NCBI GenBank assembly: GCA_034509755.1
Contig: CM067555.1
Location: forward strand, 2,860,142 to 2,924,141
Direction: 5' to 3'
DNA: 64,000 bases
Origin: Anisodus tanguticus
Lineage: Eukaryota > Streptophyta > Magnoliopsida > Solanales > Solanaceae
Part shown: positions 23,520 to 36,235 of the stretch, in pieces
Position numbering within the stretch: position 1 is the stretch's first letter
Layout of the letters: every line of letters starts with the position of its first letter
The notes under the pieces: model-generated
Database searches by the model: none
Seen by the model: only the letters and a program-made list of their open reading frames with translations
What the model was told of the DNA's origin: nothing
Made by a program: the position numbers and the translations under genes

Positions 23520-26500
23520 TCAAATCAGTCTTTGAAAATAGGCAAAGTCTCCATATTTGTCGTCAAACGGCGCCGTTACTGATTCCCATTGATTGCAACT
23601 TCTAATTCTGATATGTAGCTCGCTCCCAACACCATTGATTACCTCGCAACATTGCCGACGTGGTGCCTTTTTTTTTTTTTTTTTTAATAAAATAGGTTTT
23701 GTTTACCAATTAAATTAAAGATATATGAGAGATAATTTCACTCAATTTCGCATACTTATCACAAAAAGCTACGAAACTATTTTTGTAACAAAAAAAGATC
23801 ATTGAAACTTTGTTAAAGTATCACAAAAAGCTACTAAATCTTTTCCTTGTAATAAAAGACTCATTCAACTTCGCCTAAGTATTATATAAAATGTCTTCTT
23901 TGTTTCCTCCAAAATGATTCCTTGTAACACTTAACAAATTTGAGTGACTTTTTTTGTTACAAAAAAATAGTTTAATGACTTTCGTGATAGTTAAGTTAAG
24001 TTGAGTGACTTTTTCATTGCCAAAATAGATATAATAAAGTAAAAATTGTGTGTCGACCATCGGTAAAATTAACTCCTCGCAACACAAATATCATAGCAGG
24101 ATTAAAATCATATGTGCCAAAAAAATCATTTTTTTGTTAGAAATTCGTATTTGATCAAACAGGTTCACATAAAATAAAACGGATGAATAAAATTTTACCT
24201 GTCTCCACACTAGGGGAGATAGAATTGGCGCCGTGACATTCACCATATGAATTGCTAATGCTCCTTTATAGTTTTCCTTCTCACAATGCTTGCTAGAATC
24301 ATTATCAATTATTGTGCTATAACTTGTCAATGTTTCACCATTTTGGAGCCCAACAACTTGATCCAAGAAGTACTCAATGGGCCTCTTACACGGTTCTACA
24401 TAATTGGGCCGAGTATTGAATGTGAACGGTTCTTCGGATCCATATATTGACTTGAACGTTTGCATCGGTAGTCCCAATTCTTTGGCATTCATTATCCACG
24501 GATACAATTGCACTGAGTAACCCCATGATACTGATAATGACCAATTTCTATTTAAATCGTAGCACAAAGTATGTTGCATTGTCCGACTTGGATCCTTTTT
24601 GTAAGGTTCAATCAGCTTTTTTATGGAGTCAAATTGGGTCATTGATGGAATTAATGGATGTACAATATACATATCTAGATGGTGAAGAGAGACAAGTGGC
24701 GCCACAGGATGTGCTGCTAATAGCCCTCTTGGGCTCCCTTGCATATCCATCTAAAAATAAAATAAAATTTAAAAATTAACTTGATTATTTATTTATTTAT
24801 TTATTAACAGTTAAATAAGATTTAAATATTGATTATTGTTATAGGTATCTTAGCACTCAATTGCTATAAAAGGCAACAAACGGTTTGTACTAACGAGACT
24901 ATTATAGAAAGATTTAATGTAAGAAAAAATTAAGGAAACCACCCAGATTCCAATATATTGATTTTTTTAATTTCAATTTATGTGATATTATGTTTTTTGT
25001 CTGTTTAAAAAAGAATGAATTATTTTTTAATGTGAAGCAATTTAATTTAAACTTTTTATTTTATGCTTTATTAATGATAAATTTTATAGCCATACAAAAT
25101 ATCATGATATATTATGAACCATAAATTTCAAAATATAAATGTCATCCCAATGAAATCATAAGTTTGAAAGTTTCATTTCTTTGAAAAACTCATACTAATT
25201 AAACATATTTCACATATAAAATGAAACGGATCAAGGGAGTAAACATTAGAAGGATAGTGATTTCAATTTATGTGATATTATTTGACTGCATTAAAAGATA
25301 AACTTTTAAAATTTATAATAAGAAATAAATCTTAATTAGATTGGTGTGTATTATACCTGATGGAAACCAAGTTCTTTCGTGAGAGGAACACCAATCTCAG
25401 CCACACAACTAGCAATCCTCTGATCGGAAGCGAACAAGTAATGGTAGCGATTAATGCAACTGTCTAAAATCTTCACCAACTCAGCCGCTAAAGGATAACT
25501 AATAGCAATGCCACCACCGCCATAAGCCATATTGTAGGAACACACTGCATTTACCTCCACATTTTCAGAATTCCCACCAATATAATACATTTGATTGTGA
25601 TCATATTTACCCAAAACTGCCACCAAATTCTCCGTAAAAAATACAGTATCATCATCTCCTATTACGAACCATCTCACATTCGTTAACCCGAGTTCAAAGC
25701 TCTCCTTCACAATCCTCGCGATCCTCACAGCTAACCTGTAGTGGGGAAGTCAGAAATTTCGCTAAGAGTATTGAACATTTAATATACGTGTAGGAATGTT
25801 GGTTTTTGACCTATATATTCGAAAATTATATTTCTTTTGTAAATATTCTCTTCAGACACTTGAACCTGCTTGGATTACATCTGGACAAATAGAAGCAGGT
25901 CGACGAGCAATGACACGAAATGCACATCGTCATCTTAAAAAAACATAAATTTGTAGCTGTTGTTAAATCGAGTTGAATACTTTATGAATAGGCGGTGTGG
26001 CAGAAAATATTTCCAAAAGGGATACTTCAATAGAAACATCCAAGATGCACAACTCCATTCATTATTTCGTAATGTAATGTAAAGTTGGGGAAAGGGTTCT
26101 TAGATATGAAACAAAACCGTAATATAATTTTCTATATAGTCTATATATTTATTTTTGATAAAGAGTGTCTAAACGACCATCCTTCACTATATGTGGCTAC
26201 GCTATTACTGACCTGTCGCCGAACCAACAAGTGTACTTGAATTTGGACGTATCTTGAGAGACCCTATAGTGCGGGGAAGTTTCGGTCCACGGCTCATTCT
26301 CATGGGGCTTCTCGTCCAGCCACACGAACCCTCGCATTACATTAGGTCTCCACCAGAGACCAAAGTAACGCGAGCGATTCTTCCATGTTTTAGCGGACCC
26401 GCCAATGCCAAAGAGAATGTGAGATGTGTTTGTTTCTTCTTCTTCTTCTACTATTGATTCTTTGCTTGTAACTTTGATATTTCCTAGTTTATTTGTAACG

Positions 26501-26691
26501 GCATTGCTATTGGAGAAATGAGGAGTGAAGGAGATTAGAGAAATGGAGGAGACTAAGCAAATGACAATTAGAAAGCTCTTAATCATGGAAATAGTGAAGA
26601 GATTTGGTACTAGTTTGAGATTATTAGGCAAAGGGACGTAGTGTTTCAAAGGAGACATAATTAAGAATCTCTCTAAGGTACTGATATTCAC
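23520..26691 (-). CDS. DUF604 / GT31-like (Fringe-related) glycosyltransferase, copy A
   Basis: Four exons on the minus strand (26691-26213, 25735-25357, 24750-24199, 23666-23520) give 518 residues with consistent GT-AG junctions and phases. A signal anchor (about residues 36-55, IKSFLIVICLVSSISLISF) suggests a type II Golgi membrane protein. The catalytic-type region has RWFVIGDDDTVFF (metal-binding DDD), YIGGNSE, YGGGGIAISYPLA and GVPLTKELGFHQ. The C-terminal part has LAAHPVAPLVSLHHL and WRQAPRRQCC. Family knowledge: GT31/Fringe-like enzymes transfer sugars from UDP-sugars; the acceptor is unknown. It ends 27 residues earlier than copy B, after FQRLI. The upstream ATG at 26691 was chosen; a start at MIKSFL is also possible. 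Confidence 0.88.
24971..25244. mobile_element. Stowaway-like MITE in intron 2 of copy A
   Basis: The left part has TTTCAATTTATGTGATATTA. The right end has AAATGAAACGGATCAAGGGAGTAA, an inverted match to the usual CTCCCTCCGT end. It is degenerate. Confidence 0.5.
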
Positions 26692-28177
26692 CTATGGGCT
26701 ATGGAACCTAAAGGCTTGCATGCTCTTAAGGTTTGATTTGATAGGTAGTTATGGAATTTGTACTTTTTTAATCAAATTTTTATAATACTTTCGTCTCATT
26801 TTATGTGATATTATTTGATTGATCATAAAATTTAAGAAAGAAACAAAATTGTGATATAAAACAAGAGATAAAAACTTATCTAATTATAAATCTTCTCAAT
26901 ATAGGAAATGAAAAGTTTAAACTTTAAAGTTATTCTCTCTTCTATTTTATTTGTCTAGCTTGTATTTTTCACTCCTCTTAACAAACTACTGGTATTAATT
27001 AAATGTTGTTTTACTAAATGATCCTTTTTGTGGTACACTGGAAATGTAAAAATGAATACTAATAATAATCCAATTAATTTGAGAAATGATTACTTAATGA
27101 CAAAGGTAAAATTGAAAAATAATTATATGTTTTATTGTTTTGCTAAAGTACACATGAAAAAAATTATTTTAATATAATAAACTAGTAAAAGGACATGAAG
27201 GTACTCTGCCTTATTTTCAAGATTACAATCTCATTTTTATAGGTAAATAGTATCATTTTAGTGACATCCTAATGCATTTTCTTCCATACTTATGCATATG
27301 AATTAAACTATTCTATTTTTACGGGTTCAAATCTCGAGGAATGATTTGTACTGTGCACAAGTTGAGCCAACCTAACATTAATTTTACTGGACAAATCATG
27401 AATTCCTAATGTAAATAATTTCTTACACTAGCTAACAACATATATAATTTAAATTCTTTTAAAAAATGAGGTCAATCCAATATGGTACCCATGCATATGC
27501 AGCAGAATAATTTTGGATCACCCCATTATCAATGTGGGGAGAGGATGAGTAGATAACCCACGATACTTTAGTGTTCTCATTGAAACTAGAACTTTGGATC
27601 AATACCTACAATGATTAAGTAATTATCACTTAATGTTTTTTATTCATTTTGAACGATTACATAGATCTCGCAGAAGCTTAATAAACTATATTGAGAAAGT
27701 GCGTACGCTATTATTAAGTAAGATTCACGCCAATGGACTTAATTAATAATTTAATATATTATGCGACTAAGTTATTTATTGATCTTATATAATAAATTTT
27801 TATTGTATTATTATTTTGTTGTTTGTGCCCGTTAAAAAAATTATGATGACTTGTGTAGATTTCGATTTATATCTATTAGATTTATCGGTTGAGCAAGATC
27901 CATTTTAAGCTTATCCTCGTGAATCTTGACAATAGCGTAGTGCGTACTTTTTCAAATAGATTAATACTTCTACTAGATTTTTGTAGTCTCAAATGTATAA
28001 AACAAGTAATTTTATCCAAAGTTCTAATCTCAACAAAACTTTATAAGTTGCATAGGTAATCTAACTGATTTATTATACTTTATTATTATTATTTGGAGAG
28101 ACCTAAAATTGTACTACTGCAACATACTATCATGTTGGATTTACCCTAAATTGGGAACTCATGAATAAAAAAAAAAT
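26692..28177. other. Intergenic spacer between the divergent glycosyltransferase genes (left half)
   Basis: It probably holds the copy A promoter. A MITE remnant begins near 26785 (CTTTCGTCTCATTTTATGTG) and related AT-rich sequence continues to about 27180. I see no open frame or RNA gene. Confidence 0.5.
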
Positions 28178-28470
28178 AGATTATGGACCTAACTTAACTT
28201 TAAAAATTAATTTATGAGATGAGGATTGTTCAATACTATAGGAAGAAGCTGATGTGGGAATCCATACCTCTACACGCTCAGTTGACCTGTCAACTAGACA
28301 TAAATTATATGACATGAGGGTCCAACATCTCGTAAATAAAAAATTGGGATGAGTCTGACTCTAATTAATACTATGATAAAAATGAACATTGAACTTAATT
28401 CAATCCATAAACTACCTCATTAAGTTAAGGATCATCCAAAATCATATAAAGAGATCATCCCATCCTTAAA
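28178..28470 (-). mobile_element. Degraded TRIM-like element
   Basis: Two imperfect LTR-like segments (TATGGACCTAACTTAACTTT... and GAACTTAATTCAATCCATAA...) flank CTCTACACGCTCAG and a decayed GAGTCTGACTCT primer-binding-site complement. The arrangement matches the TRIM at 36352-36778. Confidence 0.45.
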
Positions 28471-28506
28471 AAGCCGAGGTGGGAACTCAACAACTCCTCC
28501 AATTAC

Positions 28507-28845
28507 AATACAACAACAACATACACAGTGAAATTCCACAATGTGGGGTCTGGGGAGGCTAGAGTGTACGCAGACCTTATCTCTACCTTGGTAGGTAGAG
28601 CGACTGTTTTCGAGAGACCCCCGACTCAAGAAAAAGCATAAGCACAAGCAAAGCAAAAGCAAAGCAGGAGAAAAACAAGAGAAACGGTCAGACCCGGTCA
28701 ATTTTTTTTTAAAGCAGTATGCTGGTATCAAAAGTGAATAAGTCATGATAGCGCATTCTGAAAAAGTATGCAGTAACTAGCGCAGGTAAATAAATCAAAT
28801 AAAATACACTAAAGAACACATAGCAGCAGAAATCAAACTACATGG
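28507..28845 (-). mobile_element. RTE LINE 3' end, 5'-truncated copy (minus)
   Basis: It starts with (CAA)n and AATGTGGGGTCTGGGGAGG, then ATCTCTACCTTGGTAGGTAG. This is the reverse complement of the tail at about 5650-5990. Only about 340 bp of the element is present. Confidence 0.8.
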
Positions 28846-29391
28846 GTTAAATTTTTAGCTCAAGCATACAAGTCATCAGGAATATTTCCTTTCGGTTAAT
28901 TTTTTTTTATCTTACTTTTTTTCTTAGTTTGTTTAAAAAACAATAGTACTACTTTTTATTTTGATATAGTAACTCTTTAATTCCAACATCCCACGTGATA
29001 TGTTTAAAATCACAAGATTCAAATAATATTTTGGTAATATTATACACATTTCTAGTTTAAGATTTAAACATTGAAAATTCCTCCTTAATTTTTTTAATTT
29101 TGTTGTCAGTCAAAATAAGACACATGAAATTAAACAAAGAAAGTATAAATTTTAAATAAAGCAAATGAAATTCCATAATTACCCTTTGGAGAGAGAAGCA
29201 TAACACAAGCTTTTTATTTTATTATATAGGGATAGGAGAAGTGAAAATAGAAAGGGGATTACCACATGTGAATTCAAACTCCAACTAACAAAGTAAAAGT
29301 TCACATACCCAACCAATTGAGTTACTAAAACCTACTAACACAAGCTTCGCTATTTTAGAAGACCCGTTTTATTCCTTATAGAAAATAGAGA
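28846..29391. promoter_or_regulatory. Upstream region of glycosyltransferase copy B
   Basis: AT-rich with a MITE-like stretch at about 28935-29155. No sharp TATA box stands out; AGACCCGTTTTATTCC precedes the ATG at 29392. Confidence 0.35.
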
Positions 29392-32300
29392 ATGAAGAAG
29401 GAAATGTTTCAGCCAATTTTTTTTGCCATTTTCATGAAGGGCTTTCTAATTACCATATGCTTAGTAGCTTCCATTTCTCTAATTATATCCTTAACTCCTC
29501 ATTTCTCCAACAACTATGCTCGTAGTAGTGCTGTGGCGGTTACAAATAACAACATAGAAAAATATATCATCAAAGAAGAAGAAGATGAAGAAACAAACAT
29601 ATCCCATATTCTCTTTGGCATTGGCGGGTCCGCTAAAACATGGCACAATCGCTCGCGTTACTCTGATCTCTGGTGGAGACCAAAGGTAACGCGAGGGTTC
29701 GTGTGGCTCGATGAGGAACCCCACCAAAACGAGCCGTGGCCCGAAACTTCCCCACCCTATAGGGTGTCTCAAGACACTTCCGAATTCAAGTACAATTGTT
29801 GGTTCGGTAATAGGTCAGTAGGGGCGAAGCTAGGGGCGCAGGGGTCATATGAATCATTTTCGCTCCGTTTTTTTTTTATGTATATATACTCTCTATTTTA
29901 ATTTAAGTGTCTTCTGTTCTTTTTAATATGTTTCAAAATAAATGCATCTTTCTAGCTAGTTTCAATATTTTACCTGGCTTGTTTAAGTCCATAAGATTCA
30001 AAAGGTATGTCGGTAAATGACACACATCTTAAGTTTATGATAATAAGATTCAAAAGTCTCTCATATTTTCTCAAAATTTTGTGTGTAGTCAAACTAAAAC
30101 ACTTAAATTGAAATGGAGGAACCCATGGATATTGAATTCCATTAACCTCTCTATATATTTACTTTTTTTTTTAATCTCCTTAATGAAAATCCTGATTCTG
30201 CGCAGGACTGCCGTAAGGATCGCAAGAATTGTAAAAGAGAGCTTTGAACTAGGGTTAACGAATGTGAGATGGTATGTAATGGGAGATGATGATACGGTGT
30301 TTTTTACTGAGAATTTAGTGGCGGTTTTGGGTAAATATGATTACAATCAAATGTATTACATTGGTGGGAATTCAGAAAGTGTGGAGCAAAATGTGGTGTG
30401 TTCATATAGTATGGCGTTTGGCGGCGGTGGCATTGCTATTAGCTACCCTCTCGCGGCGGTTCTCGTGAAGATTTTAGACGGTTGCATTAATCGCTACCAT
30501 TACATGTACGGTTCTGATCAAAAGATTGGTGGTTGTATGGCTGAGATTGGTGTTCCTCTCACACATGAACTTGGTTTCCATCAGGTAGGTAATCGTACAA
30601 TCTTTTAAATTCAAGATTTACTTTTTGCACTATCATTGTCATTTTACTCTCTTTTTATCATTTTATGTGTTTTAATTTAATTGACAGTGAAATTAAGAAA
30701 GTAAAGATTTTTTTTGAATTTTACACAGAGAATATTCAATTGAAAAGTTACTTAATAAGAAAAATGATATTCGTTTAAACAATATTTTTTTTAAAAAGAC
30801 AATACAAAATTTGAAACAGAGTGACTGAGAGTAGTAAAAATATTAGTTATACATATATATTAAGTAAAAGTATTTTTTTTTAATACCACAAGAGAATTCT
30901 GGTCAGCTATTAGATTCGGCCGAACGTCTAACCTAAACTCAGGCTTCAACCCTAGCTATAAAGGCTTTTCCTCAAGAAGAAGAAAAAAAAGAAACATATC
31001 ATTATCTTTTAAATGAACTAATAAAAAAATAGCGTCGAACAAGATGGAACGGATGAGGGAGTATGAATGAGTTCCAGTACTCTCTCTTCTTGCGTATAGT
31101 ATTCATTGTAGAAAAGGGCAATCACTATGTACATCTTACTTTGTAGAAACTGAAAAATATATCTAATTAATGTGTTTGTTTTAAGATGGATATAAAAGGA
31201 AGTCCACGGGGGATATTGGCAGCACATCCGGTGGCGCCGCTAGTGTCGTTGCACCATTTGGGCAAGCTACATCCTCTATTTCCATCAATGAACCACCGAG
31301 ACTCTGTAAAAAAGCTCATCGAGGCTTACGAAAAGGATCCGAGCCGTATCGTACAACAAACATTGTGCTATGACTTAAAGAGAAATTGGTCATTATCAGT
31401 GTCATGGGGTTACTCAGTGCAATTATATCCATGGTTAATGAATGCAAGAGAGTTGGGATTTCCAGTGCAAACGTTCAACACATGGTTAGATTCAAAAGAG
31501 CCATTCACATTCGACACTCGGCCCAATTATGTAGAACCGTGTAAGAGGCCCATTGAGTACTTCTTGGATCAAGTTGTTAGGCTCCAAAATGGTGCAACGT
31601 TGACAAGTTATAGCACCATAATTGGTGATGATTTTAACAACAGATGTGAGAACCAAAAGTACAAACCAGCATTAGCAATTCATATGGTTAATGTCACGGC
31701 GCCAATTCTATCTCCCCTAGTGTGGAGACAGGTAAAATCCGTTTCATTTTATGTGAATATATTTGATCAATTACTAGTTTCTAATAGAAAAAAAATCAGA
31801 ACTTTTATGATTTTAAGTCAGCTATGATATTTGTGTGGCGATGAGTTAATTTCTCTTCTTCTTCTTTTTTGTGAAACTTTTTTGATTTATAGTTCATTTC
31901 TGGTGTTAATGTGGCTGAACTTGCATGTTTTATTAGTAAGCTAATTAACTAAATTATTTTTGTATATTAAAATGTCTGAACTATGTGTTAATTTTTGAGA
32001 AAATACAACTCGTTCGAAAGTTATATTTTCGACAACGGAAAATGACGAGGCAATTGACACATCTACATTTTTTTTTTTTAAATTCCAGCTTGTTACAATC
32101 ATATTTTAAACAATAAACGATTAGAAGAAAATAAAAACTAAAAATTATTTCTCCAAATAACAATTTCTAAGGAAAAATATTTTTATTTTTGATATCTTTT
32201 AATAGGTTGTAGTTTAAAAAATGATTTTGCAAGTTTATTTTGAACTAACCGACTTGGTTATGACAAGCCATTTTCCGATGCAAAAAAAAAGAAAAGACTT

Positions 32301-32762
32301 TCTAGTAAATTATGATTTCTAAGAAATTAACACATATATAGTTCAATTACTTTAACGAGTGATACAATGAGTAAAATTCAGTGACTTTTAAGTAATGCAA
32401 AGTTACAAGTGATAGTGTTGTGACCTTACTAATATATCGAATAAAATTCAACGACTACCCTTGAAATTAACGCTCATTTTTTTTATTTATGGAGAATTTA
32501 ATTAGTTAATCTATTTTTTTTTATATAAAAACAGGCACCACGTCGGCAGTGCTGCGAGGTAACCAATGGTGTTGGGAGCGAGCTACATATCAAAATTAGA
32601 AATTGCAATAAATGGGAATCAGCAACGACGCCGTTTTACGACAAATATGGAGACTTTGCCTACTTCCAAAGAATTTTTCAACCCGTAATGAATAGAACAA
32701 GAAATTTTGAATTGATACTTGATAGACAAAAAAGAAAGATAAAGGAGGATGAAACTTTTTAA
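29392..32762 (+). CDS. DUF604 / GT31-like (Fringe-related) glycosyltransferase, copy B
   Basis: Exons 29392-29813, 30206-30584, 31186-31731 and 32535-32762 give 524 residues, all frames open and all junctions GT-AG. The N-terminal signal anchor is GFLITICLVASISLIISL. Landmarks are HILFGIGGSAKTW, WWRPKVTRGFVWLDE, RWYVMGDDDTVFF, YIGGNSE, FGGGGIAISYPLA, GVPLTHELGFHQ, LAAHPVAPLVSLHHL, RPIEYFLDQVV and WRQAPRRQCCEV. Its exon 2 is exactly as long (379 nt) as that of copy A, which runs the opposite way. It is likely a Golgi UDP-sugar-dependent transferase; the substrate is unknown. The C-terminal tail is basic and longer than in copy A. Confidence 0.9.
29886..30122. mobile_element. Stowaway-like MITE in intron 1 of copy B
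   Basis: ACTCTCTATTTTAATTTAAG at the left and ACTTAAATTGAAATGGAGGA at the right are inverted repeats. The unit is about 235 bp and non-coding. Confidence 0.7.
30646..31065. mobile_element. MITE-like repeat in intron 2 of copy B
   Basis: It begins ACTCTCTTTTTATCATTTTA and ends GATGGAACGGATGAGGGAGT. The middle (30880-30980) is extra sequence of unknown origin. Confidence 0.45.
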
Positions 32763-33229
32763 TAATTTTGTATACTTAACTGTTTTTTTTCTATTTTTGC
32801 ATGTGTTGCAATCAGAATAAATAAATTAGAAATTACTTTTGTTAGATAAGAATAAGAGAACTTCGTATCCGTACGTGAAGACTCTACCTTGAACTTTTGG
32901 ATAATCTATGATCATATACTTTGTATTGAAAAAAGAATGCTTATTAACTTGCGGTAAACTTGTAACTTGTATGATTATAAAAGAATTAAGACTAGTGAAC
33001 TTAAATATGTCATAATATTTATATGAATATAAATATTTTTCATTGTTATTATGTGATATTGGACAATTAATATTTTGTGAACTGACTTCTGGGATCCTTT
33101 TTTTGTGTGCCAAAAATTCAAAGTCGGCCAAGTTAATTTGTAGAGTGACAAAATGTTAATTAAGTGATTCTTTAATTACAAATTTTAGAAATATGACTTT
33201 ACATTACCATTTTCACTACCATTTCAAAA
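32763..33229. other. 3' flank of glycosyltransferase copy B
   Basis: AT-rich 3' UTR and spacer; no open frame or repeat recognised. Confidence 0.5.
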
Positions 33230-33587
33230 TTATTTAAACCACAATGTAAAATTACTGGGGTGGTGCAATAACATTGAAGTGCAGATCTCGAAAAGGAATT
33301 TTAATATTCACCTGGGAGGATGTATTATGCTTACTATATACTTAACCATTGCAAAATATATCCTTTTTGACGGTCAACTTAACTGTCTTTTTATGAAAAA
33401 CAAACTCTTAAAAGGGACATATTTTTTAAAAAAAAAATAAAAATATATTACACTATGCATAGGTTGTATAAGTGATAATATTGATATGATAAATTTAGAT
33501 TTATTTTTCACTCTTGGAAAACTAAAATTAAGGAACTATATATATATATATATATAACTAACGGTTCTTAAGAGTCAGGTAGTTGTT
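33230..33587 (+). promoter_or_regulatory. Relic LTP-upstream block, copy C (left part)
   Basis: TTGAAGTGCAGATCTCGAAA, CACCTGGGAGGATGTATTAT and the following text align by eye with the block upstream of the intact LTP gene (39180-39480). It is interrupted at 33587 by an L1 insertion and resumes at 35789. Confidence 0.55.
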
Positions 33588-35788
33588 TTTTTTTATTAAA
33601 CCGCCATTAATTGGTGAGGATTAGACATTGCCTAATCTATGTATTAATTGTAACAAAAATACATAGTCGGTGTATTGACTTTTTGTCCAATTCACCTTGG
33701 GAAATAAGAAGAATGAATAATTCATCCTTGTACAAAAAAGTCCCAGTGCAAAACAATATGGGATTGGGCATCAAGGTTATGAATCCTCTAGGGTCCATAG
33801 TTACAATAAAAAATATAATTTCCAAATCAAAACATTATCAAATGTAAAAGAATTCTTATGAGCTCGTATCCTGAAAGTTGGAAATCCATTACATCATTCT
33901 TCAACCAGTTTTTAGTCTCATTAGGAAAAGTCTAATCATGTATTGAGTTTTTTCTTTGTCTCTCATGCAAAGATTATTTATTTCCATGTAGTAATGATAA
34001 AATTTGTAGTTACCTTGCTTCTTTAAGTTGTTGATCTGACTTATAAGATGTTGGATGCGACTATTAGCTTGATGTTGATGATGATAATGGAATCAGATTC
34101 CACATCCACATTCCTAAATTCATTTGAATACACCATTGAATTCCATAGAAAATGGCTTTAGATTCAGCTACATTATTGGAGCATTCCCCATAATATTCTT
34201 AGTAGGCCATGATAAGCTGACCATTGTCAACTCAAAATACACCACCTCCTCCTGCACTTCCTGGGTTTCCTTTGATGCACCCATCGGTATTCAATTTGAT
34301 TCTACCAGAACTAGGTCTACTCCACCTAAGACTTTTGATGTTGATCCCAAATTTAGTGTTACCCCATTGTTGCTACAGTTGAACTTGGGAAAATTGTGAG
34401 GACAACAACAATCTAATCTGATATATCACCTTGTTGATGATATTTCTTGGAAAGTTTTGTTGGAAATTAATTAACGTGGAATAAAGTTTATCCCATTATT
34501 AATGACTCGAACAATTGGGGCCCCGCACGTGGGAAACGTCATTTCCACACACGTGCACACGTTGTACCAAGGATCGTAAATTTCATTAGTGAAAGAGATA
34601 TTGGTACGTAAGTAAAGTGTTTGAGACATAGAATAATGGACGGTCATTGGCCAAATGACAAGTGTTCCACGTTGGTAAACGAAGGAAGAAGTGTGCATAG
34701 TGTAAAGATGGAATGGGTCGGAAAGGGCCGCGGAGCCGAGAAAGGCCGCGGCACCAACCCCTTCAGGGCCGCGGCGCTTCCCTAGCAGAAAGTCTTAGAC
34801 AAAAATCTGATTTTTTGGAGACTTTTGGGCTGCCCTCAATGACATTCATTTCAGCATTAATCAACCATTATTTGGGCTAATAAATGGGTGTCATTACTTG
34901 GGCAATTCATTGCCATTACATGGGTGATTCAATGTCATTACTTGCCAATTGAAGAGACAATTCTTACATTATAAATTGAGGCATTTGGCTCAATTGTTAA
35001 TACACCGGAAGGAAAAACAAAAACTGAAATTCTGAAAACATTCTTCCTCTCTAGGATCCTTTCAATACTCAAAGTTTTTCAAGAGAGACACTTGAGTTTC
35101 CTTTGCTCAATTGTGTTAGTAGCTGTTTTATCTTGGAAGACTATTGCCTAGCAACGTAAAAGGATATATATGGGACAATCTTGTCTTAAAGACAGAGCCA
35201 TCTCTCGACTCAGCCGGTAGTGTTGTGATTCTCTAATTTGTTGTTGAGTGTTTCAGGTTGGATCTTGCTATCAAAGAACTTTAACCAAGTCATATTCTCA
35301 AGCAGACATACAAGTCACAGTTGCAACAGTTCATGCTATTGTATTTCTGAATACAAGATCCAGAATTAGAGTTCTAGTTCAAGATCGACAGAGATTGAAA
35401 ACTCATTGTTGTAATCTTTGAAGTTTATCCTTTCGATCACTGTAATAGTTATTTACTATTCCCGTGTTATTTATCCTACAAGTTTTTTATATAATCATAC
35501 TTATGACTACATCTGGCTTTCCAGACTTCCCAACAAATGAACAGAGGAAGATAGTGTATATATGCACTCTATTCTTTGTTTTTCTCATTCCTTGTCTGTT
35601 GGTAATGCCACAACAATTGGAGAAAAACTTCCAAACAACATCTGTCAAATCTTCATCTTTGAACAAGTGGTCCATACTCTCAATGCTTCATGCTTTACAA
35701 TATATGCACTTTGAGGGCTCATGAACTTTGAATCTTTGCAAAGCTTCATCAGTAGAAAGTTTGTTGTTCATTAACCTGAGCATAAAAA
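33588..35788 (-). mobile_element. L1-type LINE 3' end, minus strand, 15-bp TSD
   Basis: AGTCAGGTAGTTGTT occurs at 33573-33587 and again at 35789-35803, a perfect target-site duplication. A T-run follows the left copy, which is the poly(A) tail of a minus-strand insert. On the minus strand are a zf-RVT-like region (MNNKLSTDEALQRFKVH near 35750, VVWKFFSNCCGI near 35630) and an RNase H region (NTDGCIKGNPGSAGGGG near 34260). The 5' part (endonuclease, RT) is missing and stops are present. A solo LTR is inserted at 34459-35480. Confidence 0.85.
34459..35480. repeat. Solo LTR with perfect 5-bp TSD, nested in the L1
   Basis: It runs from TGTTGGAAATTA to TTATCCTACA (1,022 bp). AGTTT flanks it on both sides (34454-34458 and 35481-35485). 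No internal retroelement sequence is present. It includes three near-identical GGCCGCGG-containing stretches at 34725-34785 and repeated CATTACTTGGG-type words at 34830-34960. Confidence 0.85.
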
Positions 35789-35880
35789 AGTCAGGTAGTT
35801 GTTCAGCGGTCAAACTTCAATGAGAAGTTTTATTCTTACTCCACTTAATTAAACAATTTTCTCCTTGAAAATCCTAAATT
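35789..35880 (+). promoter_or_regulatory. Relic LTP-upstream block, copy C (right part)
   Basis: CAAACTTCAATGAGAAGTTT and CTCCTTGAAAATCCTAAA parallel the region just before the LTP1 start (CTGAACTTTAATGAGAAGCT, CTCCTTATAAAAACCCTAA). The TATA box has become TGAAAAT. Confidence 0.55.
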
Positions 35881-36227
35881 TACATATCATCTAAACTATC
35901 GTCTTAATGTATTATTAAGGTGACATGCTACGTTATCATGTTTGTTGCTTTTATCCATGTTGACGTTGCATAAATTCATCATATTCGCAAATTTCACATG
36001 ATTTTTTCAATAGGATATCCAAATGAAATTCAACTTTTAAGTTGACGTCATTTATCCGTCGTGTTTATTATTAATTATCAGGGACGATATTACACTTAAT
36101 ACCGCTATTGTATTTACAACGATGTTTATATAAATGATTATACAACGTGTTTTTTGCAACCTTTTTGTAGTGGTAAGCATTTCATTTCTGAATATGTATG
36201 CACAAGATTTTCCTTAATTCTGCCATA
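35881..36227. other. Unassigned AT-rich spacer
   Basis: I see no open frame, repeat end or RNA gene here. Confidence 0.5.
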
Positions 36228-36235
36228 CCCAAAAC

